In this document: positions 26,888 to 35,428 of the stretch, piece by piece | Numbering within the stretch: position 1 is the first letter of the stretch | Layout: each line of letters begins with the position of its first letter | Assembly: GCA_964342355.1 (NCBI GenBank) | Contig: CAYFFG010000005.1 | Span: 148,747 to 212,746, forward strand | DNA: 64,000 bases | From: Hirschia sp964342355 | GTDB taxonomy: Bacteria; Pseudomonadota; Alphaproteobacteria; Caulobacterales; Hyphomonadaceae | Direction: 5' to 3' | The notes under the pieces: generated by a model | Seen by the model: only the letters and a program-made list of their open reading frames with translations | Told to the model about the DNA's origin: nothing | The model's database searches: none | Position numbers and translations under genes: made by a program

Positions 26888-27874
26888 TTAGTCCACGCCG
26901 CAGGCTGTCAGTTTATTCCGATAACCCGGATAAACCGACATAGCTTCGACGGCTTTATAGGGGCGGTTGGAAACAACAAGACTAGCGCCTCGTTCCACCA
27001 ATGCATGGTAGTGTAGCGCATCCTGTAGGCCGGAATACAAAGCATCAGCGGAGGATTTGTTGCCATAGGCGCCAGACATGATCAGGACACCGCTTTTTTT
27101 GATGTCGCTGACCAGTGCCTGATCAGCCCCGGAAACGCGAGCCATCCCGATAATGTTTTCCTTAAGGATGTCTGCGTTTTTGAAGTTTTCAAACAATTCC
27201 CGCCTTACCAAGGGAACGGCAAGCACTGCGTCGGGATCAACTTCGCGCGCGCGCAAGGCTTGCTCGGGGCGGTAAACGATATACATCACTCGGTCTTCGG
27301 CATAAACGCTGCCGACAGCTTCAATGACTTTAGCAATGTCAGTTGCAGGTTTTACATCCAACAGAAGTATAGCGCGGCCGTGCGCCCATTTTAAAATGTC
27401 CACCAGTCTTTCGGGATGATCATCGGTGGGTCTGCCGGTAGGGTCGCGTAGACTCAGTGCTGAGATTTCTGACCAGTTTAGCTCTCGCAGGTCGCCTTTT
27501 CCGGTGGTAGTGCGGGAAAGATCGTTGTCATGGTGCATAAACAAGACGCCATCCTTGGACATCTGCACATCTGTTTCTATGAAAACGGGAATATCGCTTG
27601 AGACGCGATCCATTGAAGATAATGCGTTTTCTGGAAACTCTGGACGTGCTCCGGCGCGATGAGCCCCAACAATCGCTATGTTGTTTTGCTTTAAGCACGA
27701 CAGAAATTCATAAAGACGGCCTTTTCCGGCATTCAGTAGTTCAGGCGAGGTGACTGAGGTCAGGCTGGCGTATTTGTCGAGCGGACCCGCTTGAGAGACT
27801 GGACGGTTTTCAGTTGAGACTGCGCATGCTGTCAGAGCAAGTCCGCCGATTAGGGCTGAAATCCATTTGTACAT
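26888..27874 (-). CDS. Glycerophosphodiester phosphodiesterase family lipoprotein
   Basis: This 328-residue lipoprotein (lipobox LTAC after MYKWISALIGGLA) carries the GDPD TIM-barrel active site: GAHRAG (His-Arg), FIETDVQMSKDG (Glu and Asp metal ligands) and MHHDNDLSRTTTG (second His). It would hydrolyse glycerophosphodiesters in the periplasm to glycerol-3-phosphate and an alcohol. ATG 27872-27874, with GGGAGAG upstream, is preferred to an upstream frame extension. It is the first gene of the minus-strand block leading to MFS, gpsA and ggpS, 90 bases before the MFS gene. It could supply G3P for that pathway. It is divergent from the TonB receptor at 28076. Confidence 0.92.
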   Translation of the reverse strand: MYKWISALIGGLALTACAVSTENRPVSQAGPLDKYASLTSVTSPELLNAGKGRLYEFLSCLKQNNIAIVGAHRAGARPEFPENALSSMDRVSSDIPVFIETDVQMSKDGVLFMHHDNDLSRTTTGKGDLRELNWSEISALSLRDPTGRPTDDHPERLVDILKWAHGRAILLLDVKPATDIAKVIEAVGSVYAEDRVMYIVYRPEQALRAREVDPDAVLAVPLVRRELFENFKNADILKENIIGMARVSGADQALVSDIKKSGVLIMSGAYGNKSSADALYSGLQDALHYHALVERGASLVVSNRPYKAVEAMSVYPGYRNKLTACGVD

Positions 27875-28075
27875 GATATCTCTCCCGCTCCGCATGAGCG
27901 AGATGTTAGAGTTTTACGCCCTGTTTGGCGAGAAACTAAACCCCAAAAGGCTACAATTGCGTTTGTTGCTAACGTGAACGTCAATATTTAAGACGAATGT
28001 CAAAAATTTGCAAAATAAGTGTCACGAAGCACGGTGTATACGCGGTCCAAAACCATTTTTGGCTGGGGCCTCAAT

Positions 28076-30454
28076 ATGAACACGACCAAACTACTTTGCT
28101 CATCTGCAATATTTGCCGGACTAACATTCAACGCAGCGCACGCGCAGCAGGCCGAAAGCAACAGCCGACGCCTTGATCCAGTTGTTGTCACGACCCAAAA
28201 GATCGACCAGAATCTCTTGGAAGTTCCGATCAACGTCTCTGCTGTAGATCAAAACTTCATTGACTTGGTCAATGCGGATGACCTGGAAGAACTGGCTGAT
28301 TTTATTCCCGGCCTTCAGGTTCAGGCGCAATCTCTGAACGCGCCAAGTTTTTCGATCCGTGGTGTGACGTCCGATGGCGGTAGCCCGCGTGTCGCTATCT
28401 TCACAAATGGCGTTTCAAACGCGCGTCCGGGCTGGGGCGCTAGCCTTGCCTACTTCGACATGGAGCGTATTGAGGTCGTTAAAGGGCCACAGCCTACTTT
28501 GTTTGGTCAGGGTGCTCTGGTTGGCGGTATCAACTTTATTCAGAACACAGCGAAGACAGGTGCGAATGCTGGATATGCAGAAGTAGAAGCAGGTTCAAAT
28601 GACCTTGTTCGCTTAGAAGCGGCCTACAACTATGCGATCACCGATGAATTCGCTGTGCGCATCGCTGGTGTTCACGATGACTACTCCGGTTATATTGACA
28701 ACGCAGACACATCTACTCCTGATTTGATGGGACAAAAGACTGACGCTTTCCGCGTCTCTGCGTTCTGGGCGCCGATTGAAGCTTTCGAAGCTGATCTCAT
28801 CATCAACTATGAAGACGATGAATCAACGGGAACTGAGTTCCGCTCTGCTGTTATTCCGACCGGGTCTGCTGGAAATTTGTCCCTCAACCCGTATGACACG
28901 GTTCAACTCAACCACGTTGATGCGCAAGGACGAGATGAGCTGGGCTCAGATCGTGAGATTTTCTCAACGACAGCTATTTTGAATTACCAGTTCAATGACA
29001 ATCTCTCTTTGACATCAATTACAGATTACCGTGATCAATATCAGCAGGAAGCGTTTGACTCAGATGGAACTTCTTTGTCGCTCCTGCAGTTTGGCACAGA
29101 CCAGAAAGCGAAGATCTTCACTCAGGAATTGCGCCTGAATTTTGATGACGGCGATAAACTGCGAGGTTTCGTCGGCGTAAACTATTTCGATGAAGAAGAT
29201 TCAACACGTCTGATTTTTGCCGCTGATGAAGCACCTCTGCAGGCGCTTGCAGTGGCTCCGATCTTTGCGGCGGATGCTTTTGGCGGAGACTTATCTGCAT
29301 TCATCGAAACGCTTCAATTTTTTGATGTTCCAAACGCAGAAAATGTGTTCAACCCACTTAATCCGGTGCCGATTTCACTGGCAGCATTTTTGACTGGTGG
29401 ATTGATCGTTCCTTTGGATGACATTGCTCAGAACCAGTACGAAGTTGAAGAACTCACATCAGTCGATTTCTTTGGTGACATTTCTTATGATGTAACCGAA
29501 AAGCTGACTCTGACCGCAGGTGTGCGGTACACAGATGAAGAGTACTCACGCTCACTCTTGGGCGGGCTGATCGACGGAAACGACGCATTAGGCGGTCAGC
29601 TTAATGGATTGACACTCGAAACAACATTCATTCTTCCCGACACTCAGGGACAGACGGTATCTCGCACTTACGATGCGGATGGTGACTTTACATGGCGGGT
29701 TGCCGCAAACTATGAATTGGCTCCTGAATTCAACGGATGGGCCTCCATTGCGCGTGGACGGCGTCCTGGTGGGCTTGAGGTGGATGCAGCTGACGCAACT
29801 GGTTTTGCTGTAATCGACCCTGAATTCCTGAACAACTACGAAGTCGGTCTTAAAGGTGAATTCCTGGACAATCGTCTGCGTCTGACCTCTTCTATTTACT
29901 ATTCCGAGTATGAAGACTTTCAGGTAACTTTCCGAGAAAGTGGCAACCCTATTGCGCGTGTAGAAAACACGGGTGCGGCAACGCAATATGGTTTCGAAGT
30001 CGACGCTTACATGATCGTCAATGACTATCTCGATGTGTTTGCGACCTACGGCTACAACTTCTCAGAATTTGACGACTCTGACTCTAATGGTAACGCTCAG
30101 GTTCGTGCTGGGAATACGTTCCGGATCAGCCCGGAAAACACGTTCTCTCTGGGAGCGCTAGCAACTTATCCTGTCGGTGAATTCGAAGTGTTTGCCGTTC
30201 CAACTTACGTATGGAAAGACGAGTTTTTCTTCTCAGATGAAAACCGTCCTGTTGAATTGCAAGACGCATACGGCCTGCTCGACCTGAAGATCGGTGTTCG
30301 CAATGATCGTTGGAGCGTGTCCGCATATGTTGAGAACGCTACTGATGAAGAGTACCTGATCGACTACGGCAACACGGGTGACGCATTTGGCATCCCGACA
30401 ACCATTCGTGGCATTCCGCGCTGGTATGGTGTTGAAGTTCGGACAAAGTTCTAA
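28076..30454 (+). CDS. TonB-dependent outer-membrane receptor
   Basis: This 792-residue receptor has a signal peptide (MNTTKLLCSSAIFAGLTFNAAHAQ), a TonB box-like LDPVVVTTQK, and a plug with FIPGLQVQAQ and RIEVVKGPQPTLFGQGALVGGINF. It ends in an aromatic terminus (VRTKF). The GPQP...GQGA segment differs from the usual GPQSTLYGRNA. A GTG at 28019 is in frame, but ATG 28076 gives a normal signal peptide. Its ribosome-binding site is weak. It is divergent from the GDPD-ggpS block and is followed by PhoD, so it may import a phosphorylated or glycosidic compound handled by those enzymes. The ligand is unknown. Confidence 0.94.
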   Translation: MNTTKLLCSSAIFAGLTFNAAHAQQAESNSRRLDPVVVTTQKIDQNLLEVPINVSAVDQNFIDLVNADDLEELADFIPGLQVQAQSLNAPSFSIRGVTSDGGSPRVAIFTNGVSNARPGWGASLAYFDMERIEVVKGPQPTLFGQGALVGGINFIQNTAKTGANAGYAEVEAGSNDLVRLEAAYNYAITDEFAVRIAGVHDDYSGYIDNADTSTPDLMGQKTDAFRVSAFWAPIEAFEADLIINYEDDESTGTEFRSAVIPTGSAGNLSLNPYDTVQLNHVDAQGRDELGSDREIFSTTAILNYQFNDNLSLTSITDYRDQYQQEAFDSDGTSLSLLQFGTDQKAKIFTQELRLNFDDGDKLRGFVGVNYFDEEDSTRLIFAADEAPLQALAVAPIFAADAFGGDLSAFIETLQFFDVPNAENVFNPLNPVPISLAAFLTGGLIVPLDDIAQNQYEVEELTSVDFFGDISYDVTEKLTLTAGVRYTDEEYSRSLLGGLIDGNDALGGQLNGLTLETTFILPDTQGQTVSRTYDADGDFTWRVAANYELAPEFNGWASIARGRRPGGLEVDAADATGFAVIDPEFLNNYEVGLKGEFLDNRLRLTSSIYYSEYEDFQVTFRESGNPIARVENTGAATQYGFEVDAYMIVNDYLDVFATYGYNFSEFDDSDSNGNAQVRAGNTFRISPENTFSLGALATYPVGEFEVFAVPTYVWKDEFFFSDENRPVELQDAYGLLDLKIGVRNDRWSVSAYVENATDEEYLIDYGNTGDAFGIPTTIRGIPRWYGVEVRTKF

Positions 30455-30532
30455 AATCAAAGCTGGTATATCGGCGAGGTTTTATCCTCTTCGATATATG
30501 AATTTGCGTGCGCGCAAAAAGTAGAGTGTTTT

Positions 30533-30569
30533 CCAGGCCATGGCTCAAACAAAGGAGTCCATGGCTTGG
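30533..30569 (+). terminator. Inverted repeat, possible terminator before phoD
   Basis: CCAGGCCATGG (30533-30543) pairs with CCATGGCTTGG (30559-30569) with one G-U pair. The tail TTCGTTT is only moderately T-rich. A second weaker hairpin (TATATCG..GAGG / CCTC..CGATATA) lies at 30467-30498. Together they probably limit read-through from the TonB receptor into phoD. Confidence 0.5.
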
Positions 30570-30604
30570 TTCGTTTATAACCAACGCAGATGGCGGGGAA
30601 CACA

Positions 30605-32389
30605 ATGCCAAATCTTTCCAGAAGACGTTTCTTTTCTCTTGGTGTCGCATCCAGCGCTTTGACGGCAGCGTGCTCAACACATCCTAATGGAAACGAAGCT
30701 GTATCTTCACCTAGATCTTTACAGGCATATGACGGTGACCTTGCCTTTGATCATGGCGTAGCGGCTGGCGACGCGACCTCAGAAGCGATGATCGTTTGGT
30801 CACGCATAACGCCAATCACCGGTTCCGGTCCGATTGAAGTTCTGGTGTTCGTTTCTGACGACATTTCTGAGATTGCAAACCTCAATCAAGTCGAGCAGGG
30901 GGGGCTGGCTTCCGTGCCAGTCAAATCGTTCAGGTTCACGACGACACAGGATCGGGACTTCACGGTGAAGGTCGATCTTCTTGGACTAAAGCCTGCCACG
31001 CAATACTATTACGCTTTCGCGGTTGAAACGACCGCTGGTGTTATCGTTTCGCCAATCGGTCAAGCAAAGACGCTACCCGCTGAGGGTAAGGCTCCATACA
31101 AGATTGCGGTTGTATCCTGTTCGAATTTCCCATTTGGATTTTTCAACGTTTACGACTCGATCGCCAATAAAGATGATGTGGATGCGGTCGTTCACCTTGG
31201 CGACTATCTGTACGAGTACGGCACTGATGGATATGGCGGCGATGTGGGTGAGAAACTTGGCCGCCAGCATGCTCCAGAACATGAGCTCTTAACGTTGGCG
31301 GATTACCGTCAACGGCACGCGCAATACAAATCCGACCCATTATTACAAAAAGCGCATGCGGCGGCTGTTTGGTATTGTTCCTGGGACGATCATGAGAGTG
31401 CGAACGACTCTTATCGTACAGGCGCAGAAAACCATCAGCCAGAAAAAGAAGGTCCATGGAGCGAGCGCAAAGCCCAGGCAATTCAGGCTTATCTTGAGTG
31501 GATGCCTGTGCGTGATCCTGTAGCAGGCTCCGTTATGGGGTCTGTCTACAGATCGTTTGACATTGGCGATCTTGCGACACTCTTCATGCTGGAATCTCGC
31601 CTTTTAGGTCGCTCAAAGCCGCTATCGTTTGAGCCGGCAATGGCGCTGCCTGCCAACGAAGCGTTTGGAAAAGTCCAAGAGATCATTGCAGAAACTCAGA
31701 ACCCAGAGCGCACGATGCTTGGACCTGTTCAGGAAGCATGGCTCGACACAGGGCTGAAGGCCTCAACGTCCAAAGGCAAGGTTTGGCAGGTTCTGGGCAA
31801 TCAGGTCATCATGGCGCGCGTCAACACGCCGAATGTGTCAGCTATTCTGAGTGAAGAGCAAAAACAGGAAATCTACGCCGCAGCGCCTTACGCAAAACCT
31901 TATGTTGAGTTTTCAAAGTATGGGCTGGTTTGGAACATGGACGCGTGGGACGGGTATGTTGCCGCTCGCGAGCGGCTTTTCGCATCTGCCAAAGATGCCA
32001 ACGCACGCCTGGTGACATTGACCGGCGACACGCACACAGCGTGGGCCAATGAATTACACGATAAAAATGGCGAACGTCGTGGTGTGGAGTTTGGCTGTAC
32101 GTCGGTGTCGTCAGCTGGACTCGGCGACACGCTGCCAATACCGCAACTCAATGAGCTGATGGCCGAGAAAAACAAGGATGTGCGTTTCTTCGATGCGTTT
32201 GGTCGGGGGTACACGCTTGTGACGTTGAAACAGGAAGCAGTGGAAGCCGAGTATATTAAAGTGTCGACGGTGTTCGCTCCAGAATATTCAGAAGAGACTG
32301 TTCTGATAACCCAGTCTTCCGCCACCGAACAGGGTGTTTCAGCATTGAGCATGTCGGAGAAAGTTATCTCAAAACAGGCTGCTGAGTAG
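30605..32389 (+). CDS. phoD: PhoD-type alkaline phosphatase/phosphodiesterase, Tat-exported
   Basis: This 594-residue exported phosphoesterase has a twin-arginine signal, SRRRFFSLG, followed by a hydrophobic stretch ending in AAC. Secretion through Tat is expected, possibly with lipidation at that Cys. The PhoD metal-site motifs appear in order: VVSCSNF, HLGDYLYEYG, SWDDHESAND and TGDTHTAWAN. The N-terminal half carries the fibronectin-like DUF4374/PhoD_N segment (FDHGVAAGDATSEAMIVWSR). ATG 30605 is chosen because GGGGA lies five bases upstream. Family members use Ca2+ and Fe3+ and release phosphate from monoesters and diesters. With the GDPD lipoprotein nearby it suggests scavenging of organic phosphate. 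No convincing Pho box was found. Confidence 0.93.
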   Translation: MPNLSRRRFFSLGVASSALTAACSTHPNGNEAVSSPRSLQAYDGDLAFDHGVAAGDATSEAMIVWSRITPITGSGPIEVLVFVSDDISEIANLNQVEQGGLASVPVKSFRFTTTQDRDFTVKVDLLGLKPATQYYYAFAVETTAGVIVSPIGQAKTLPAEGKAPYKIAVVSCSNFPFGFFNVYDSIANKDDVDAVVHLGDYLYEYGTDGYGGDVGEKLGRQHAPEHELLTLADYRQRHAQYKSDPLLQKAHAAAVWYCSWDDHESANDSYRTGAENHQPEKEGPWSERKAQAIQAYLEWMPVRDPVAGSVMGSVYRSFDIGDLATLFMLESRLLGRSKPLSFEPAMALPANEAFGKVQEIIAETQNPERTMLGPVQEAWLDTGLKASTSKGKVWQVLGNQVIMARVNTPNVSAILSEEQKQEIYAAAPYAKPYVEFSKYGLVWNMDAWDGYVAARERLFASAKDANARLVTLTGDTHTAWANELHDKNGERRGVEFGCTSVSSAGLGDTLPIPQLNELMAEKNKDVRFFDAFGRGYTLVTLKQEAVEAEYIKVSTVFAPEYSEETVLITQSSATEQGVSALSMSEKVISKQAAE

Positions 32390-32532
32390 ATTTAAAAGTT
32401 TATAAATATTGCATGCGCTCCGCCTTATGGAGCGTATGCGCGGGTGCGGAGTCAATTTGTATTTCGATATTTCAGAAAATAAGGAATTATGATATAATGA
32501 TGCCATAAACGCTAAACTGGGAGGTTGCGTTC

Positions 32533-32928
32533 ATGACAAATACAATAATCAAAACTGTGTGCTTTTCTGTGGTCACTGCGTTCCTTGCGTCTTGTGGCAC
32601 AACTCAATCGGCGACCGACGCGCAAACAGGGACAATCAATTTCAAAATTCTAGGGCGCGGCGACTGGAACATCGAATGCAAGGCTATGACGAACAAGGGC
32701 AAAGAGCTGGTCCTTGATGAAACCGGGCGCGGGCCTGGCAATACAGGTTCAATTTTTTCAGAAGATATAGTGTCAGCTAGCTGCACATATGCGGCAGGCG
32801 ATGCGCCTGTTCGTATCCGTATGGTTGATGGGGGATTTACATGTCCTTACGGCGCATACAGCGACGGAGTATGTGATCTGGAAGCATCTGCCAATTCGAC
32901 AGGACGTTTTGACCTCAAGGTGAACTAA
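32533..32928 (+). CDS. Small hypothetical lipoprotein
   Basis: This 131-residue protein has a clear lipoprotein signal (AFLASC, Cys21). The mature domain contains four further cysteines (IECKA, SASCTY, FTCPYG, GVCDLE) that could form two disulphides. GRGDWNIECKAMTNKGKELVLDETGRG suggests a small beta-sandwich. I do not recognise the family. The start is well supported by GGGAGG ahead of ATG 32533, and a terminator follows at 32969. It lies 143 bases after phoD in the same direction, with a hairpin at 32411-32439 between them, so it is probably transcribed separately. Confidence 0.8.
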   Translation: MTNTIIKTVCFSVVTAFLASCGTTQSATDAQTGTINFKILGRGDWNIECKAMTNKGKELVLDETGRGPGNTGSIFSEDIVSASCTYAAGDAPVRIRMVDGGFTCPYGAYSDGVCDLEASANSTGRFDLKVN

Positions 32929-32968
32929 GTTCGCCGTAATAAATACTAATCTATAATCGTTCCAATTG

Positions 32969-33010
32969 CCCTGCAGTTGCGTGTGTCTCGCGCTGCGGGG
33001 TTATTTTGTT
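32969..33010 (+). terminator. Rho-independent terminator
   Basis: CCCTGCAG (32969-32976) pairs with CTGCGGGG (32993-33000, one G-U pair) and is followed by TTATTTTGTT. It lies 40 bases after the small lipoprotein gene and before the convergent nsrR gene. Confidence 0.7.
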
Positions 33011-33118
33011 ACCGTGTTCCCATTTGCTTGAAACTTAACGGAGCGCAAGGTTTGCGTCTGCCAATTGTATCAGAAAAGGTCGTTGAACGATTATAATCGG
33101 TCGTATGCTGGTCCGCTG

Positions 33119-33556
33119 TCAGCGCGTGTCTTCCAACAGCCGGTAAAGTCCTTTGTTCTCGCCGACCAGATCCGAGAGATAGCAGTTATCAAGTTCTACA
33201 AAGAATGCCTCCAAAGCTGTGGATAGCACGCCTTTCAGTCTGCAAGCAGGTGTGATCGCGCAAGCTCCGCCGCCCCCGGGAAAGCACTCTACGAGCGGAC
33301 TGCCGCTTTCGAGGGGACGTATAACTTCGCCTAGGCTAATTTTGTCAGCGCGTCGGGCTAATCGAAGACCTCCAATACGACCGCGCACAGATTCAATGAC
33401 GCCTTGATGGCTGAGTGTTTGCGCAATTTTCATGAGATGGTTTTTTGAGATGTCGTAGCGCTTGGCTACTTCGGCAATGGTGCAAAGCCGAGTGTCGTTG
33501 ATGGCAAGAAACATCAACATTCTCAGGGCGTAATCGCTTTGGACAGTAAGTCGCAT
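33119..33556 (-). CDS. nsrR: NO-responsive Rrf2-family repressor NsrR
   Basis: This 145-residue Rrf2-family regulator has a winged helix-turn-helix (DYALRMLMFLA, VAKRYDISKNHLMKI, VRGRIGGLRLAR). It keeps the three NsrR iron-sulfur ligands Cys91, Cys99 and Cys105 in CITPACRLK context. Compared with the usual spacing there is an insertion of about three residues (PGGGG) between the first two cysteines. The C-terminal half, ELDNCYLSDLVGEN, also matches NsrR. In the family a [4Fe-4S] or [2Fe-2S] cluster is destroyed by nitric oxide, releasing DNA. It is divergent from a membrane protein gene and hmp, and three candidate NsrR boxes lie around these promoters. Confidence 0.94.
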   Translation of the reverse strand: MRLTVQSDYALRMLMFLAINDTRLCTIAEVAKRYDISKNHLMKIAQTLSHQGVIESVRGRIGGLRLARRADKISLGEVIRPLESGSPLVECFPGGGGACAITPACRLKGVLSTALEAFFVELDNCYLSDLVGENKGLYRLLEDTR

Positions 33557-33570
33557 GGGGCATTTCCTAA

Positions 33571-33593
33571 AACATGCATTAGATATATTGATT
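33571..33593. promoter_or_regulatory. Possible NsrR half-site box (nsrR autoregulation)
   Basis: The sequence around ATGCAT at 33574-33579 matches the left half of the NsrR 11-1-11 dyad (AA-ATGCATTT). The right half (ATATTG) is poor. It lies 15 bases upstream of the nsrR start. Support is positional and weak. Confidence 0.4.
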
Positions 33594-33613
33594 TATTGCT
33601 TGCGGGCATATAA

Positions 33614-33636
33614 TACATGCATATCAGAAGCATAAA
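33614..33636. promoter_or_regulatory. NsrR box upstream of the 3-TM protein gene
   Basis: TACATGCATATCAGAAGCATAAA fits the NsrR dyad pattern of two ATGCAT-like halves separated by five bases (ATGCAT-ATCAG-AAGCAT). It lies 16 bases before ATG 33652, a typical repressing position. It sits in the region shared with divergent nsrR. Confidence 0.65.
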
Positions 33637-33651
33637 TATAGATCAACTGCT

Positions 33652-34107
33652 ATGGAACATGCTTTCAGTTCAGACCAGCCGCCAGACCAAACCATGATTG
33701 AATATCAACCGCTTTTAGAACCAACATACGCGGATAAAGAGGTGAGACTGGTCGCAAAGCCCAAAAGCGCGGAGGTCCACGATGGTGTGTTCCGAGCTTT
33801 CATTGGAATTTTTACCGCTATCATGGGGGTGTTTTTTCTCGCCTTCCAGAAGGATATCGACTCACTTTTCGCAATAGGCGTGTGTGTCGTTTATGGCGCG
33901 ATGTATTTTGGAACTCCCTTCGTCCTTCGTCGCGTGTCAGGGGTTCGTCCGCACAAACACCGCTGGGATGTGTTCCTAGATGCCAAAATGGATACATATA
34001 CTGGTTGGTTAACAGGCCGGGAGGTGCTGATTCAGATCTGCACGATTCCTGCTGCCTTGCTCTTATGCGTGATCGGAATCTGTGTCGCGCTTTCAAATGC
34101 ACGCTAG
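33652..34107 (+). CDS. Hypothetical membrane protein in the NsrR regulon
   Basis: This 151-residue protein has a hydrophilic N-terminus of about 45 residues and three predicted transmembrane helices (FRAFIGIFTAIMGVFFLAF, LFAIGVCVVYGAMYFG, VLIQICTIPAALLLCVIGICVAL). I do not recognise a named family. Histidines in RPHKHRWD and a conserved-looking DTYTGWLTGREV loop could have a functional role. It is preceded by an NsrR-type box and followed 91 bases later by hmp with its own box. A role in nitrosative stress or in handling NO-derived nitrate is therefore plausible but unproven. The ribosome-binding site is weak. Confidence 0.8.
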   Translation: MEHAFSSDQPPDQTMIEYQPLLEPTYADKEVRLVAKPKSAEVHDGVFRAFIGIFTAIMGVFFLAFQKDIDSLFAIGVCVVYGAMYFGTPFVLRRVSGVRPHKHRWDVFLDAKMDTYTGWLTGREVLIQICTIPAALLLCVIGICVALSNAR

Positions 34108-34141
34108 GTGACAATCAAACCGAGGCAAAAATGCGTCAAAA

Positions 34142-34164
34142 AAGATGCATATAAAATGAATATT
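34142..34164. promoter_or_regulatory. NsrR box upstream of hmp
   Basis: AAGATGCATATAAAATGAATATT matches the NsrR consensus dyad (AAGATGCATTT-N-AAATGCATCTT) with only a few differences, the best of the three sites here. It ends 34 bases before the hmp ATG at 34199, overlapping the expected promoter. It would keep hmp repressed until NO inactivates NsrR. Confidence 0.78.
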
Positions 34165-34198
34165 ATAGTTCTAGCAACAGTAAAGAAAGAACCTCCCC

Positions 34199-35406
34199 AT
34201 GCTTTCTCAAAAAACAATCGAAATTGTGAAGTCGACAATTCCGTTTTTGAAAGAAAACAAGATCGCTCTTACGTCTTACTTTTACAAGAGAATGTTTGAG
34301 CATAATCCCGAAGTGAAGCCTCTGTTTAACGTGTCTAACCAAGCGGATGGACGCCAACAGCAGGCCTTAGCGGGCGCGATTGTAGCGTTTGCGGAAAACA
34401 TTGATCAACCTGAAGCGCTGGCGAATACCGTTGAGATAATCTCAAACAAGCATGCTTCGCTGATGATCCAGGAGGACCACTATCCAATTGTCGGCGAGAA
34501 CCTGATTGCTTCAATAAAAGAGCTTATGAATCTAGAGCCTGAAAGTGAAATCCTGACTGCTTGGACACAAGCGTATGGTTTTCTTGCGGGTATTCTTATG
34601 GATCGGGAAGCTGAGATCTATATGTCCAACTCTGATAAAACTGGAGGCTGGAAAGGGTTTCGGAAATTCAAAGTCGTCAAACGGGTCAAAGAAAGTTCGC
34701 TTGTGACCTCGTTTCATCTCGAACCGGAAGATGGTGGCGCAATTGCGGACTACCTCCCTGGTCAATATCTGACAGTACGGGTTCCAACACCTGATGGTCA
34801 GACAACAATGCGCAATTATAGTCTTTCAGACCATAGTTCAAAAACGCACTACAGAATTAGCGTGAAACACGAGCAAGGTAGAAACGGCTCTGTTCCTGCG
34901 GGATATGTCTCAAGCTATCTTCACACTCTTGTTGAAGAGGGGGGAGTCTGGAAGTCGGCCCGCCGTGTGGCGAATTCGTTCTACTCCCAGAAATTTCGGA
35001 TACGCGACCACTCGTGTTCCTTGCCGGGGGCATAGGCGTCACACCCTTGATGAGTATGGTTCTAGCAGCCTTAGCGGCCAATAAACACAGAACTGCTGTG
35101 CTGGTGCATGCTTGCTTGAATGAAGACGTGCAAGCGTTTCGCCCTGCGCTTGATGACCTTGCTGACAGCTATCCCAACTTTGTCGTGCATCATCGCTACG
35201 AAGATGGCGTAAAAAGCGCTGCTTCAAATGTCAGTCAAGGGCGTGTTGATGCAGAGTTTCTAAGCGTGCTCGTGGATGATAAAGGAGCTGATTTTTACAT
35301 TTGTGGTCCGTCTGGTTTTATGAAGGCAATGACCAATTTGCTAAATGACTGGAGTGTCCCTGAGACGCAGGTTCGACTTGAGGCGTTTGGCCCAAGTGAA
35401 GCTTAA
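34199..35406 (+). CDS. hmp: Flavohaemoprotein nitric oxide dioxygenase Hmp, with one apparent frameshift
   Basis: Hmp converts NO and O2 to nitrate using NAD(P)H. The globin domain has proximal His85, distal Tyr29 and Gln53 exactly as in the E. coli protein. RNYSLSD is the FAD-binding motif; GGIGVTP and CGPSGFM form the NAD domain. The frame breaks in a run of six G at 34939-34944. Up to VEEGG it is in frame 1 (which stops at 35035), then SLEVGPPCGEF onward continues in another frame to 35406. One additional G would restore a 402-residue protein of normal length. Sequence on both sides is well conserved, so this is either a homopolymer sequencing error or a recent mutation. As written the protein would lack its reductase NAD domain. 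Confidence 0.9.
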
Positions 35407-35428
35407 GCAAAAGAATATTTCGACGTTG

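Noticed and set aside
27950..28020. Pho box upstream of the TonB receptor and GDPD gene
   Set aside because: Scattered TGTCA/CGTCA words occur but not with the 11-bp spacing of the Pho box.
32411..32439. Terminator after phoD
   Set aside because: GCATGCGCTCC/GGAGCGTATGC forms a good stem, but no T run follows on the plus strand. It was kept only as a note in the lipoprotein entry.
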